The notes under the pieces were generated by a model. It had not been told where the DNA came from. It searched no databases and worked only from the letters and a program-made list of their open reading frames with translations. This document shows, one piece after another, positions 25,576 through 34,421 of a stretch of 64,000 nt of DNA (the stretch's first letter is position 1; the number at the start of each line of letters is the position of its first letter). The position numbers and the translations under genes were made by a program. The DNA comes from Pseudanabaena sp. ABRG5-3 (GTDB lineage Bacteria > Cyanobacteriota > Cyanobacteriia > Pseudanabaenales > Pseudanabaenaceae), in NCBI RefSeq assembly GCF_003967015.1, contig NZ_AP017560.1, forward strand, positions 2,604,001-2,668,000, read 5' to 3'.

Positions 25576-25647
25576 CTGGGGTGCAAGGATTCGAACCTCG
25601 GAATGGCTGGACCAAAACCAGCTGCCTTACCGCTTGGCGACACCCCA
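25576..25647 (-). tRNA. trnQ: tRNA-Gln (UUG)
   Basis: The minus strand folds into a 72-nt cloverleaf: acceptor TGGGGTG/CACCCCA with discriminator G, D arm with AAGCGGTAAGGC, anticodon loop TTTTGGT (anticodon TTG), and T arm GAGGTTCGAATCCTT. CCA is not encoded. Confidence 0.95.
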
Positions 25648-25782
25648 ATTTGGTAGCGCGTTTTTCAAATTTCTTTGATTGCGCGGTACTTACTATAGCA
25701 AATGGGTACGGTGTTTTGTCAACCTATTTGGCTAATTTTTTTTGCAGTCTGGAAAACCCACCCTAAATATTGCGATATTGCA

Positions 25783-28341
25783 TTAATTGTCGAGCAGAAC
25801 AGAGTCCTTAGATAAAGCTATTTGCAGCTTACAGAAGCCTTCAATGTGGCTGCATACCTCTTGGAGTTGATTATCTGCCCATGCCTGCCCATTACTCAAT
25901 GGGGTATCAAAGCCATTGGAAAATACATGGACGAGGGGATCGCCAGCATCGGGTAAAACTAGTACCCAATCGCGATCGCTATAAAAAATTTTTACCCCAT
26001 CAATTAACTCCATTCTTTCGCGCCCATAGGACTCAACTAAATGGCGCATGAGTGTACCTTTGATACTCCAAGGACAGCGCACCGTCTGCTGGCGAAAATG
26101 GCATCGGGGAAGATGAGTGCGTACCTGCGATAGCGATCGCTTTTGGAGCGTGATCCATTCCATGATTTTGGCAATGCTAAACATGGCATCAAAGCCGGGG
26201 TGAAGCTGCGGGAAAATAAAGCCCATTTCGGCAGAACCACCTAAAACCACACCCTCCGTACTATGACAAGTTGCCATCAAAGCTGTCGGGTTTGCCCTAG
26301 TACGGATGACTTTGCCACCATGTTTCTCGGCGATCAGTTCTACCATGCCTGATGCTGATACGGGGACAACTACGGTTCCCCCAGTTTTTGCCATTAGAGC
26401 CATTTCCACCATTAATCCCGTCAGCAGTTCATCACGAATTGGCTTGCCTAATTCATCGATCAAGATAAATTTTTCGCCATTGGCAAATACCTGTACCCCA
26501 AAGTTAGCTCTGACTGCTTTCACCACGTCAGTTAACTGGGTCAACATTTTTTCGCGATCAACTGGTGCAGGGGCAATCTCATTAAGACTGGCATTGAGAA
26601 CGACCACATCGGTACTAAATTTGCCTAAAATTCTTGGCAAAACTGCTCCCGAAACTGCGTAGACATAATCAATAACAATTTTTTTGCAATCGCTATAACG
26701 AATTGCTTCGACATCGATATTTTTCGCAAAGCCGCTATTGTAATAATCCAAGACACGGGTAGGATAGCTGATTTCGCCGATCTCTTCGATTCTAGCCCTG
26801 CGAAAATCTTCTTTAAAAAATGTCCCTTCAATCTTTTTCTCACCCGCCTTGTTGATATTGATCCCATTGGCATCGAGAAACTCGATCATTACGCAATCAT
26901 TGCGATCGGGATGGACGCGCACATGAATGCCGCCAACTACACCAAGACTAGGGGCAATAAATCGTGAGATCGGGATTGCTGTAGCCTCAAGGTTCTCCAC
27001 ATTAATTCCTACGGACATCAATCCAGAAATTAGCGATCGCGTTAGCATTCGGCAAATGGTGCGCTGATCCCGTGAGACCATCACATGGGAATTGGGGCGA
27101 AGGGTTGCGCCATAGGCAGCTCCTAGTTTCACCGCAAATTCGGGCGTAATATCGACATTGGCTAAGCCCGATACGCTATGTTGTCCAAATAAATTGCGTG
27201 AAGCCATTGCGCCCCAGATCAGATTAGTGGTCAGGGTTGCACCTGCCTCCACATGCTTACTGGGCCAAATTCGCACATTAGGGAAAACTCTCGCTTCTTC
27301 ACCAATAACTGAGTTGGAGCCAACGACCGCTCCCTCCATCACATGCACACGGCGACTGATGCGGGCATTGCGGGAAATGGTGCAAGCCCAGAGATGACAT
27401 TCCTCGCTAATCATGGCGCTATTGCCAATGATCGGGCGTTGTAAATCGCAATCATTTCCAATCGTGACGCGATCGCCAATGACTGTACCTGCGGAAATTT
27501 TCGTGCGATCGCCGATTGAGCAATTACTACCAATCAGCACAGGCGGCTCAATCTGCACCGTAGGCGAAATCACCGTATGCTTACCAATCCATAGCCCTGT
27601 ACGTAGCTGCACATAATCTAAGTCCAAATGGACGCGCCCCCTGATCGCGTCATACTGCGCCTGACGATAAGCCTCTAGGGAGCCAATATCACACCAGTAA
27701 CCACTAGCGATATAACCAAACATTGGCACACCCTTAGCTAGTAAAAGTGGGAATAGATCATTAGAAAAATCACTTGGCTCATTTGCTGGCAAAAAGCTCA
27801 GGACTTCAGGTTCCAAAATATAGATACCCGTATTGACCGTATCTGAAAAAATCTCGCTCGTTGATGGCTTTTCTAAAAATCTTTGAATGCGATCTTCTTC
27901 ATCGGTGATCACCACACCAAAAGCCATGGGATCGGTGACTCGTCTTAAGATCAGGGTTGCTTGTGATTTTTTAGCACGATGAAATTTGATAGCGGCAGTC
28001 AGATCAAAATCAGTAATACTATCGCCACTAATCACCATAAAGGTGCTATCTAATAGGCTTTCCACATTTTTGACACAACCTGCTGTCCCCAATGGTTGAT
28101 CTTCCTCAACCACGTACATCATATTCACGCCAAAATCTGAGCCATCGCCAAAATGTTCGCGAATAACATCGGGCAGATAGTGCAAGGTCGCAATTACTTC
28201 ACGGATGCCGTGACGCTTCAATAAGTTGAGAATATGTTCAGTAATTGGACGATTTAGCACCGATACCATCGGTTTTGGTAAATCACAAGTAAGAGGACGT
28301 AACCGCGTTCCCGATCCGCCTGCCATCAATACCGCTCGCAT
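25783..28341 (-). CDS. Sugar nucleotidyltransferase fused to left-handed beta helix and degenerate phosphomutase domain
   Basis: An 852-residue fusion. Residues 1-230 are a mannose-1-phosphate guanylyltransferase-like domain (MRAVLMAGGSGTRLRPLT, KPMVSVLNRP, FLEKP, NTGIYILEPEVL). About 245-370 is a hexapeptide-repeat beta helix (IGDRTKISAGTVIGDRVTIG). The C-terminal ~470 residues align in order with phosphoglucomutase/phosphomannomutase, but the catalytic serine loop (SHNP), metal loop (DGDxDR) and sugar loop (GEExG) are all replaced, so this part is probably non-catalytic. ATG 28341 is chosen because GGAGG lies 5 bases upstream; the upstream TTG at 28359 would cover it. The product is likely a nucleotide sugar for polysaccharide or glycoprotein synthesis. 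Confidence 0.88.
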   Translation of the reverse strand: MRAVLMAGGSGTRLRPLTCDLPKPMVSVLNRPITEHILNLLKRHGIREVIATLHYLPDVIREHFGDGSDFGVNMMYVVEEDQPLGTAGCVKNVESLLDSTFMVISGDSITDFDLTAAIKFHRAKKSQATLILRRVTDPMAFGVVITDEEDRIQRFLEKPSTSEIFSDTVNTGIYILEPEVLSFLPANEPSDFSNDLFPLLLAKGVPMFGYIASGYWCDIGSLEAYRQAQYDAIRGRVHLDLDYVQLRTGLWIGKHTVISPTVQIEPPVLIGSNCSIGDRTKISAGTVIGDRVTIGNDCDLQRPIIGNSAMISEECHLWACTISRNARISRRVHVMEGAVVGSNSVIGEEARVFPNVRIWPSKHVEAGATLTTNLIWGAMASRNLFGQHSVSGLANVDITPEFAVKLGAAYGATLRPNSHVMVSRDQRTICRMLTRSLISGLMSVGINVENLEATAIPISRFIAPSLGVVGGIHVRVHPDRNDCVMIEFLDANGININKAGEKKIEGTFFKEDFRRARIEEIGEISYPTRVLDYYNSGFAKNIDVEAIRYSDCKKIVIDYVYAVSGAVLPRILGKFSTDVVVLNASLNEIAPAPVDREKMLTQLTDVVKAVRANFGVQVFANGEKFILIDELGKPIRDELLTGLMVEMALMAKTGGTVVVPVSASGMVELIAEKHGGKVIRTRANPTALMATCHSTEGVVLGGSAEMGFIFPQLHPGFDAMFSIAKIMEWITLQKRSLSQVRTHLPRCHFRQQTVRCPWSIKGTLMRHLVESYGRERMELIDGVKIFYSDRDWVLVLPDAGDPLVHVFSNGFDTPLSNGQAWADNQLQEVCSHIEGFCKLQIALSKDSVLLDN

Positions 28342-28407
28342 AGATCCTCCGAACGACAATACGTAATAGGATTAGGCTCTAGTATCGTTTAAATTTGCGA
28401 TAAAGCA

Positions 28408-29133
28408 ATGAAAATAAACCTTAATCCTGTAGCCGATCCCCAAACCCAAATTATTGTGGCGCTAGATTTTCCTTCGGCGCGTGAAGCTATAGATTTATGC
28501 GATCGCCTACCTCAAGTAGGTTTCTGGAAAGTCGGACTAGAGCTATTTATCGCCGATGGTAGTACGGTTTTACGGGAATTAAAAGCACGTAATAAAAAGA
28601 TTTTTCTCGATTTAAAGCTCCACGATATCCCCAATACTGTCGCCTCAGCTACTCGTGTTGCCACAAAATATGGTGCTGATTTCCTCACAATTCATGCTTC
28701 TGGGGGCAGAGCGATGATGCAAGCTGCACAAGCTGAAGTAGCGGGATCATCAACACAACTTCTAGCAGTGTCGCTATTAACCAGTATTTCTGCCGAGGCT
28801 CTAAAGTCAGATTTACAAGTCCCCCTCGAAGTCCCTGACTATGTTTCTAAATTGGTGTTACTAGCCCAAGCAAGTGGTCTCAGTGGTGCTGTTTGTTCAC
28901 CCCATGAGGTTGCCAAGTTGCGATCGCTCCTGAAGTCAACTGGAGGGGATGAATTCTGTTTTGTGACTCCGGGGGTACGTCCCGCAGGCTCAGCAGTTGG
29001 TGATCAAAGTCGGGTAATGACACCCAAAGAAGCGATCGCCGCAGGGGCAAATTATTTAGTAATTGGTAGACCAATTAACGCCGCACCTGATCCCGTTGTA
29101 GCTTGGGAACAGATTTGCCAAGATTTGACTTAA
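28408..29133 (+). CDS. pyrF: Orotidine 5'-phosphate decarboxylase
   Basis: A 241-residue enzyme converting OMP to UMP, the last step of pyrimidine synthesis. It has IIVALDFPSAREAIDLC, the catalytic tetrad loop FLDLKLHDIPNT (Asp-x-Lys-x-x-Asp), LTIHASGG, and the phosphate-binding end VTPGVRPAGSA...DYLVIGRPI-like text (NYLVIGRPINAAPDP). Group I/bacterial size. It reads divergently from the fusion gene. Confidence 0.96.
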   Translation: MKINLNPVADPQTQIIVALDFPSAREAIDLCDRLPQVGFWKVGLELFIADGSTVLRELKARNKKIFLDLKLHDIPNTVASATRVATKYGADFLTIHASGGRAMMQAAQAEVAGSSTQLLAVSLLTSISAEALKSDLQVPLEVPDYVSKLVLLAQASGLSGAVCSPHEVAKLRSLLKSTGGDEFCFVTPGVRPAGSAVGDQSRVMTPKEAIAAGANYLVIGRPINAAPDPVVAWEQICQDLT

Positions 29134-29162
29134 CCAAAATGCTCGCTATGCGAGCATTTTGG
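29134..29162 (+). terminator. Convergent terminator of pyrF and the DUF2237 gene
   Basis: A perfect 13-base stem (CCAAAATGCTCGC, loop TAT) lies immediately after pyrF. The internal TTTT on each side allows weak termination in both directions. Confidence 0.6.
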
Positions 29163-29164
29163 GT

Positions 29165-29527
29165 TTAAATTGCATGTTTTTTTAATTCGTCTAGAGACAC
29201 ATACTTTAACGCTGCTTCGTGGGTGGCGGCGAGATCTACGGGTGGCGCGACACCTGCATCTAGTGCTTCTTTCCACCGTGATGCACATAAACACCAGCGA
29301 TCGCCTGCCTTTAATCCCACAAAATTAAATATGGGTGCGGGTGTGCTTAAATCATTGCCTTGAGCTTTGGTATAGGCAAGAAATTCCTCAGTGACTTGGG
29401 CGCACACTACATGGACACCTAAATCGCGATCGCCTGTTTGACAAAAGCCATCCCGATAAAATCCTGTGACTGGCGATGAACAACAGAGCGCCAGATTTTC
29501 ACCTAAAACATTTTTGACTACAGCCAT
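29165..29527 (-). CDS. DUF2237 family protein
   Basis: A 120-residue protein of the DUF2237 family: NVLGENLALCCSSPVTGFYR, DGFCQTGDRDLGVHVVCAQV, and GLKAGDRWCLCASRWKEALD carry the conserved Cys residues. I start at ATG 29527, since upstream codons run through a palindrome. The function is unknown; the Cys pattern could bind metal or be redox-active. It follows def on the same strand. Confidence 0.88.
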   Translation of the reverse strand: MAVVKNVLGENLALCCSSPVTGFYRDGFCQTGDRDLGVHVVCAQVTEEFLAYTKAQGNDLSTPAPIFNFVGLKAGDRWCLCASRWKEALDAGVAPPVDLAATHEAALKYVSLDELKKHAI

Positions 29528-29543
29528 AATTTTTGATTCTGTA

Positions 29544-29580
29544 TGAGAAAACAAGTTGGCTAAGCAAACTTGTTTTCTCA
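29544..29580. repeat. Palindrome spanning the def stop codon
   Basis: Arms of 14 bases (TGAGAAAACAAGTT / AACTTGTTTTCTCA) flank a 9-base loop. The def TGA stop is within the right arm. It separates def from the DUF2237 gene. Confidence 0.65.
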
Positions 29581-30129
29581 CTTATTTAACTTGTGATACT
29601 CAGATTCTGTAACTAGATCTAAATTTGTTTCCACACGATCTAAAAAGACTTTTCCTTCTAAATGATCATACTCATGTTGGAAGATACGAGCGACGAAATC
29701 AGTGAGCTTTGCAACTTGGCGATCGCCTTGACGATCTAGATATTCCAATTCGATCTCACGATAACGGGGTACAAGCCCACGAATCATCGGTACTGAGAGG
29801 CAGCCTTCCCACCCTTTCTCGGTTTCTAATGAATAGGAAATAATCTTGGGGTTAATCATGGCTGTTGGTTCCATTTGGGGCGCATTGGGATAACGCTCAT
29901 TGGGGTGGGAAGCAACGATGATTAACTGAAGCGATCGTCCAACCTGTGGAGCTGCTAAACCCACGCCCTTGCTCTCTTTGAGAGTGACTAGCATCTCATC
30001 AATTAATTGCTGAATTTCGCGATCACGCACATTAGCGATCGGTTGAGCAGTCTCGCGTAATGCAGGATCACCAAGCTGATGAATCGTTAATTTTTTGGTA
30101 AATATTTTGTCAAGGGACGGGATTAACAT
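29578..30129 (-). CDS. def: Peptide deformylase
   Basis: A 183-residue metalloenzyme that removes the N-formyl group from nascent proteins. All three motifs are intact: GVGLAAPQVG (motif 1), WEGCLSVPMIRG (EGCLS, metal Cys) and IFQHEYDHLEGKVF (HExxH). Normal length. The extension to RVETNLDLVTESEYHKLNK is typical of cyanobacterial forms. Confidence 0.96.
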   Translation of the reverse strand: MLIPSLDKIFTKKLTIHQLGDPALRETAQPIANVRDREIQQLIDEMLVTLKESKGVGLAAPQVGRSLQLIIVASHPNERYPNAPQMEPTAMINPKIISYSLETEKGWEGCLSVPMIRGLVPRYREIELEYLDRQGDRQVAKLTDFVARIFQHEYDHLEGKVFLDRVETNLDLVTESEYHKLNK

Positions 30130-30210
30130 AATTTAGTCTGAATTAATGGATCTTGAGACAGCCAGAACCTATTCGCAAAAATTAGGAAGACTTGTTATTC
30201 ATCCATCTCT

Positions 30211-30441
30211 TTACAAAGCTTTGGGATTAGCTTCGTAGGCAAGAATATCGATCAAAGCATCGGCTTCAGCAACGGCTAGACGCGCTTTTTGATAATCATC
30301 TTCAAACTTGATATTAGAGTTTGTATATCCCTGCATTAGCATAATCGCAAAGTATTCGCGCTTGGTTAATCCTTCAACCAAACTGTCAGTATCGCGGTTA
30401 TAACTTACAGGAAATGCGCTATCAGTACGTCTAGTCGTCAT
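30211..30441 (-). CDS. Small phage-like hypothetical protein
   Basis: A 76-residue protein: FPVSYNRDTDSLVEGLTKRE then YFAIMLMQGYTNSN and KARLAVAEADALIDILAYE. The G-(L/M)-T-x-R-(E/D)-Y-F-A pattern followed by a helix with AVAEADALI resembles short proteins common in phages and prophages. No other phage gene is adjacent. ATG 30441 is preferred over an upstream TTG at 30459 because AGGA lies 9 bases before it. Function unknown. Confidence 0.65.
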   Translation of the reverse strand: MTTRRTDSAFPVSYNRDTDSLVEGLTKREYFAIMLMQGYTNSNIKFEDDYQKARLAVAEADALIDILAYEANPKAL

Positions 30442-30459
30442 AGATTGTTTTCCTAACAA

Positions 30460-30794
30460 AATATCAAGGCATATTTTAGCACCAACAATAAGTAGCTAAG
30501 CATAAGTCAACTTAAAACCTAGAAGCTTATGCTGCCCACGTAGCAGGCAGCATAAGCTTCTAGGTTTTAAGTAACGCGAGTTCGGGATAATTTGAAACGG
30601 GCTTTGAGAGAGGGTTTGCTACGCAAACCCTCTCTCAAAGCAAAAGTAAAAGCCTTGCGTAGCAAGGCTTTTACTTTTGGGCTTTTAAGATTTGCCAGCT
30701 TAACCCGAACTGACGTTAAGTATGCTGAAATACTTGTCAGGTCAGCATTTTGTAGCCTAGCTAGAAAGCTAGCGGCGCACCGCGCCGCTAGCTT
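30460..30794. repeat. Non-coding gap with four palindromes, two inside a MITE-like element
   Basis: Palindromes: 30511-30571 (26-base arms, CTTAAAACCTAGAAGCTTAT...), 30601-30641 (19-base arms GCTTTGAGAGAGGGTTTGC, loop TAC), 30641-30679 (18-base arms CAAAAGTAAAAGCCTTGC, loop GTA), and 30765-30795 (14-base arms AAAGCTAGCGGCGC). The middle two lie between inverted ends TAACGCGAGTTCGGGATAA and TTAACCCGAACTGACGTTA at 30571-30720, the same ends as at 5899-6018. The last probably terminates the flavoprotein gene. Confidence 0.8.
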
Positions 30795-32048
30795 TTATAG
30801 GACAGTTAACCCCTGTGCGGCAATCCATGATGTTGTCCAAGCGTTTTGGAAATTAAAACCACCTGTCACACCATCAATATCTAATATTTCTCCCGCAAAA
30901 AATAAACCCTGACAAATCTTACTTTCCATCGTCTGAAAGTTGACATCTTGCAAGCGAATACCGCCACAGGTGACAAATTCTTCTTTAAATACACCTTTAC
31001 CTGCGATCGCATATTCACTCGCACTTAATACATTCACAATTTGCTGAATCGCTTTATTAGAAATATCCGCCCAACGTTTTTCTAGTTCCACTTCCGCTTT
31101 ATCTAGAAGATATTCCCAGAGTCGCAGGGAAATCTCTAAGGGACAATAGTTAGAAATAAACTTTTTGGGTTGATCTCCCTTTGCGGTTAGGAGAATTTGC
31201 TTAATCGCTTCCATTTTTAAAGATGGAATCCAATTAACTGCTAATTTTGCTTGATAATTGCATTCATGGAGTTCTCGTGCCGCCCATGCAGATAGCTTCA
31301 GGATTGCGGGACCACTCAAGCCCCAATGGGTGATTAATAAAGCGCCTGATTGTTCTAAGGGATTGCGGCTCGATTTTTTCTTCTCAGGACTAGCGGAACT
31401 AATTAATTTCACGGTGGCAGGATTGACGCTGACCCCTGCAAGTTCGTGAAGTTTAGAATCCTTGATATTAAAGGTAAATAGAGAAGGTACAGGTGGCTCA
31501 AGTTCGTGACCTAGAGATCGCGCGATCGCATAGCCCGATGGACTGCTACCTGTGGTAAGTAATAGGCGATCGCAGATTATATTCTCACCATTTTTAAGAA
31601 TTACATCAAATTTGCGATCGCCGAGATGTTCAATTTTTTGGACTAAAACATTATTACGAAGATTAACACCTGCCTTTTTTGCGGCAAACATCAAGGCTTC
31701 CACAATTGTTTCCGAATCATCGGTAATGGGAAACATTCTGCCATCGGCTTCAGTTTTTAGCTTCACTCCTTCATGATTAAACCAGCGCACGACATCTAAG
31801 GGTTGAAATTTGGAGAATGCTCCTCGTAAGGCTTTACCCCCTCTAGGATAGTTCTGGACTAATTGCGAAGGTTCAAAACAATGGTGGGTTACATTACAAC
31901 GTCCTCCCCCTGAAACTCTGACTTTTGCCAGAGGTTGTCGCCCCGCCTCCAAGAGGGTGACGCGAGTGTGGGCAGCTTGCGCCGCATGGATTGCACCAAA
32001 AAATCCTGCGGCTCCACCACCGATTACCACCACTTCTGTACTTGCCAT
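30795..32048 (-). CDS. BaiN/HI0933-family NAD(P)/FAD-dependent oxidoreductase
   Basis: A 417-residue flavoprotein. It has the Rossmann dinucleotide site VVIGGGAAGFFGAIHAA, the family signature KVRVSGGGRCNVTHHC, TTGSSPSGYAIARSLGHE, and the C-terminal FAD-binding end CQGLFFAGEILDIDGVTGGF then NFQNAWTTSWIAAQ. Complete and normal in length. The physiological substrate of this family is mostly unknown. Confidence 0.93.
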   Translation of the reverse strand: MASTEVVVIGGGAAGFFGAIHAAQAAHTRVTLLEAGRQPLAKVRVSGGGRCNVTHHCFEPSQLVQNYPRGGKALRGAFSKFQPLDVVRWFNHEGVKLKTEADGRMFPITDDSETIVEALMFAAKKAGVNLRNNVLVQKIEHLGDRKFDVILKNGENIICDRLLLTTGSSPSGYAIARSLGHELEPPVPSLFTFNIKDSKLHELAGVSVNPATVKLISSASPEKKKSSRNPLEQSGALLITHWGLSGPAILKLSAWAARELHECNYQAKLAVNWIPSLKMEAIKQILLTAKGDQPKKFISNYCPLEISLRLWEYLLDKAEVELEKRWADISNKAIQQIVNVLSASEYAIAGKGVFKEEFVTCGGIRLQDVNFQTMESKICQGLFFAGEILDIDGVTGGFNFQNAWTTSWIAAQGLTVL

Positions 32049-32069
32049 ATTGTTTGTTTTGTCTCCAAA

Positions 32070-32116
32070 GCAAATGATTTAAAAGTCTTGCAAAGCAAGA
32101 CTTTTAAATCATTTGC
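32070..32116. repeat. Perfect palindrome overlapping the end of the 32109 gene
   Basis: Arms of 22 bases (GCAAATGATTTAAAAGTCTT + GC) flank loop AAA. The right arm encodes the last two codons and stop of the adjacent secreted-protein gene. Confidence 0.75.
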
Positions 32117-32435
32117 TCGTTGGGTTTCCTATTTGGGGACGGCAAGATTGAAATAGCTGAATTACTTCTGGAGGAACTTGCTTAGTTTCCCTAGCAGCAG
32201 TATCGATTTTGAGAAATTCGGCAAAGGTATATTGCGATCGCAATTTATCTAAACTACAAGTACAGAACTCTTTGCTATTAGTAAATCCACAACCTTTCAT
32301 AAAAGTTCGCGTTACTTCCTGTGGATACTCATTTTTCTCTTGCTTAGCAGGTTTATTCTCCTCTGCATAGGTTGCAGAAATTCCACTACTAATTAGGAAA
32401 AAAGTACTTAGTGAGAGAAACAGACGATGACGCAT
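32109..32435 (-). CDS. Small secreted cysteine-containing protein
   Basis: A 108-residue protein with a signal peptide (FLSLSTFFLISSGISATYA) and a domain with four Cys (FMKGCGFTNSKEFCTCSLDK and FQSCRPQIG). The C-x-C-x4-L...F pattern occurs in small periplasmic proteins of unknown role, probably with two disulfides. The last codons lie within a palindrome. Confidence 0.7.
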   Translation of the reverse strand: MRHRLFLSLSTFFLISSGISATYAEENKPAKQEKNEYPQEVTRTFMKGCGFTNSKEFCTCSLDKLRSQYTFAEFLKIDTAARETKQVPPEVIQLFQSCRPQIGNPTSK

Positions 32436-32486
32436 AGTTAAGTATTAGTAGCTTAATCCGTAAGCTATTATATAGTGTTTCTAAAT

Positions 32487-32587
32487 AAAGGCGGTGCTTC
32501 GCGCCGCCTTTACAGGCTATTGAAACCCAGAGAAATTTTTGAAAGTGCGGCTTCGCCGCACTTTCAAAAATTTCTCTGGGTTTCAAG
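32487..32587. repeat. Two palindromes upstream of the REC-kinase gene
   Basis: 32487-32513 has 12-base arms (TAAAGGCGGTGC) with one mismatch. 32521-32587 has perfect 32-base arms beginning TTGAAACCCAGAGAAATTTT and ending TGAAAGTGCGGC, loop TTC: the longest perfect palindrome I found here. It shares its middle with 18161-18211 and 35960-36010. Confidence 0.85.
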
Positions 32588-32692
32588 TCAGCGCAAAGCG
32601 CTATATTGTAATTTCTATCATCAGGATGACTGCATAGATCGCAATTTCGTGACAACATCTATATAGCCATCCTGTTTTGCCTGAGCGTTTGA

Positions 32693-33784
32693 ATGAAATC
32701 TCCTGACCGTTTACTAATTGTTGATGATGTGCCAGACAATCTGTTTCTTGTTCGCACAATTCTCGAAGAAGAGGGATACGAGATCATCACAGCATCGAAT
32801 GGTTATGAGGCATTAAAAATTATTGAATCTGAGCCAATTGACTTAGTATTGCTAGATGTGATGATGCCCCTCATGGATGGCTATGAGGTGACACGCCGCA
32901 TCAGAGCGATGAAGGACTTGCCATTCATTCCGATCTTGTTGATTACTGCCTATGATCGCGCTAATGCTGTCAAAGGTTTAGACCTCGGTGCAGATGAATT
33001 TATTCGGAAACCAATTGAGGCGGATGAACTCTTGGCAAGGGTGCGATCGCTGCTGCGTTTAAAACATAGTATTGCGGAACGTGATCGCATTGATCGCCAG
33101 CGACAGGATTTTGTATCGCGCTTGACCCATGACTTGCGGACTCCACTTGTGGCGGCGGATCGAATGTTAGGACTATTGCAGGATGGCGTATTGGGGGAAA
33201 TTTCGCCACAAATTGGGGAAGCTCTAACAATCATGGGGCGCAGCAATCGCAATTTGCTGGAAATGGTGAATAAGCTCCTTGATGTCTATCGCTACGAATC
33301 AGGCAGTAAAACCATTAATTTACAGCCATTAAATTTGCAGGAATTGCTCGATCAGGTGGTAGAGGAACTTAAGCCGATCGCCATTTCTAAAAATCTGGAA
33401 CTTACCGCCGAGCTAGATCAAACAGCTACGGTAAAGGGCGATCGCCTAGAGCTATTGCGGGTATTTAATAATTTAATCGGTAATGCCCTGAAATTTACCG
33501 AAGTGGGAAAAGTTCATGTTAGCCTAAAGCTAGCTCAAAATGAGGCGCATCAATCCGAGGCAATTATTGCGATCGCAGATACTGGTGCGGGTATTCCGAT
33601 TGACGAGCAACCATTCCTGTTCCAAAGATTTCGCCAAGGCAACCATCAAAAACAAGGTAGCGGCTTAGGTCTATACCTATCACACTATATTATTAGTGCC
33701 CATGATGGCAAAATTCTAGTCAAATCGCCCAATCTTGACACTCAGCAAGGTTCTACTTTCTTCGTGCATTTACCCATCATTTAA
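32693..33784 (+). CDS. Response regulator-histidine kinase hybrid (REC-HisKA-HATPase)
   Basis: A 363-residue cytoplasmic protein with receiver domain first: LLIVDDVPDNLFLVRTILEE, phosphoacceptor Asp in VLLDVMMPLMDGYEV, and Lys in FIRKPIEADELL. The kinase follows, with H box SRLTHDLRTPLVAADRM, N box NNLIGNALKFTE, G1 IADTGAGIPID and G2 GSGLGLYLSH. All catalytic boxes are intact. It likely takes a phosphoryl signal from another kinase and passes it on. No cognate regulator is adjacent. Confidence 0.93.
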   Translation: MKSPDRLLIVDDVPDNLFLVRTILEEEGYEIITASNGYEALKIIESEPIDLVLLDVMMPLMDGYEVTRRIRAMKDLPFIPILLITAYDRANAVKGLDLGADEFIRKPIEADELLARVRSLLRLKHSIAERDRIDRQRQDFVSRLTHDLRTPLVAADRMLGLLQDGVLGEISPQIGEALTIMGRSNRNLLEMVNKLLDVYRYESGSKTINLQPLNLQELLDQVVEELKPIAISKNLELTAELDQTATVKGDRLELLRVFNNLIGNALKFTEVGKVHVSLKLAQNEAHQSEAIIAIADTGAGIPIDEQPFLFQRFRQGNHQKQGSGLGLYLSHYIISAHDGKILVKSPNLDTQQGSTFFVHLPII

Positions 33785-33854
33785 AAATTAAAATTTCAAA
33801 ATCAAAAGTTTTGGTAAAGCTGAAATTCTTTGGTTTTATATTTACCGATCAATC

Positions 33855-34421
33855 ATGAGTACCCATCAAATTCAGTACGACACTCTCCTTAGCCATTACA
33901 GCAATCCTCTTGAATCAATTACGCTTTTACGGCAGTATCGCCCATATTTCGAGCTAATTCCTAGTCTGCGTCGTCCCATTGATAGTTTAATTTCAATTCC
34001 ATTTCCAGTAGTCCAGATTACTAGTCCCAACCTGACCCAAAATCATGTTCGCTTAGAATGCGATCTTGCTTTGATCATGTGTGACCCTGACTGGAAAGTA
34101 AAAACTGGTCAAGAAATTTTTGTCTTCATCCATCGCCCTAACGAAGACTACTCATCACTCCTAAAACGTTGGCGACAAGTGGAAGTCATGCTAGGGGAAG
34201 AATATTATTGGCTTTTGCCTTGGAAACATCGCAGTATTATTAGCGATCGCGGCGAATCTCACTATCCATTATTTGTAACCCTCGACTATTCTCCAAGTCG
34301 AATTAGTAAAGGTTTAGAAGGTGCATCTCTACCCCATGTGAAGGTATCCACTCCCGCGATCGAACTGCCTCCTGACACTGAAGAAAATCAAGAAGATCCT
34401 ATTTGCGATCCAACCGAATAA
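33855..34421 (+). CDS. Hypothetical protein
   Basis: A 188-residue soluble protein I do not recognise. It contains HVRLECDLALIMCDPDWKVK and FIHRPNEDYSSLLKRWRQV then VMLGEEYYWLLPWKHRS, with an acidic C-terminal tail. No signal peptide or membrane segment. It follows the REC-kinase gene by 70 bases on the same strand and ends in a strong terminator, so the two may share a transcript. Confidence 0.7.
   Translation: MSTHQIQYDTLLSHYSNPLESITLLRQYRPYFELIPSLRRPIDSLISIPFPVVQITSPNLTQNHVRLECDLALIMCDPDWKVKTGQEIFVFIHRPNEDYSSLLKRWRQVEVMLGEEYYWLLPWKHRSIISDRGESHYPLFVTLDYSPSRISKGLEGASLPHVKVSTPAIELPPDTEENQEDPICDPTE

Noticed and set aside
30592-30912. Open frame of 106 codons across the palindrome region and into the flavoprotein gene
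   Set aside because: It runs through MITE-like hairpins and then antisense to a well-supported gene; no ribosome site or family resemblance.
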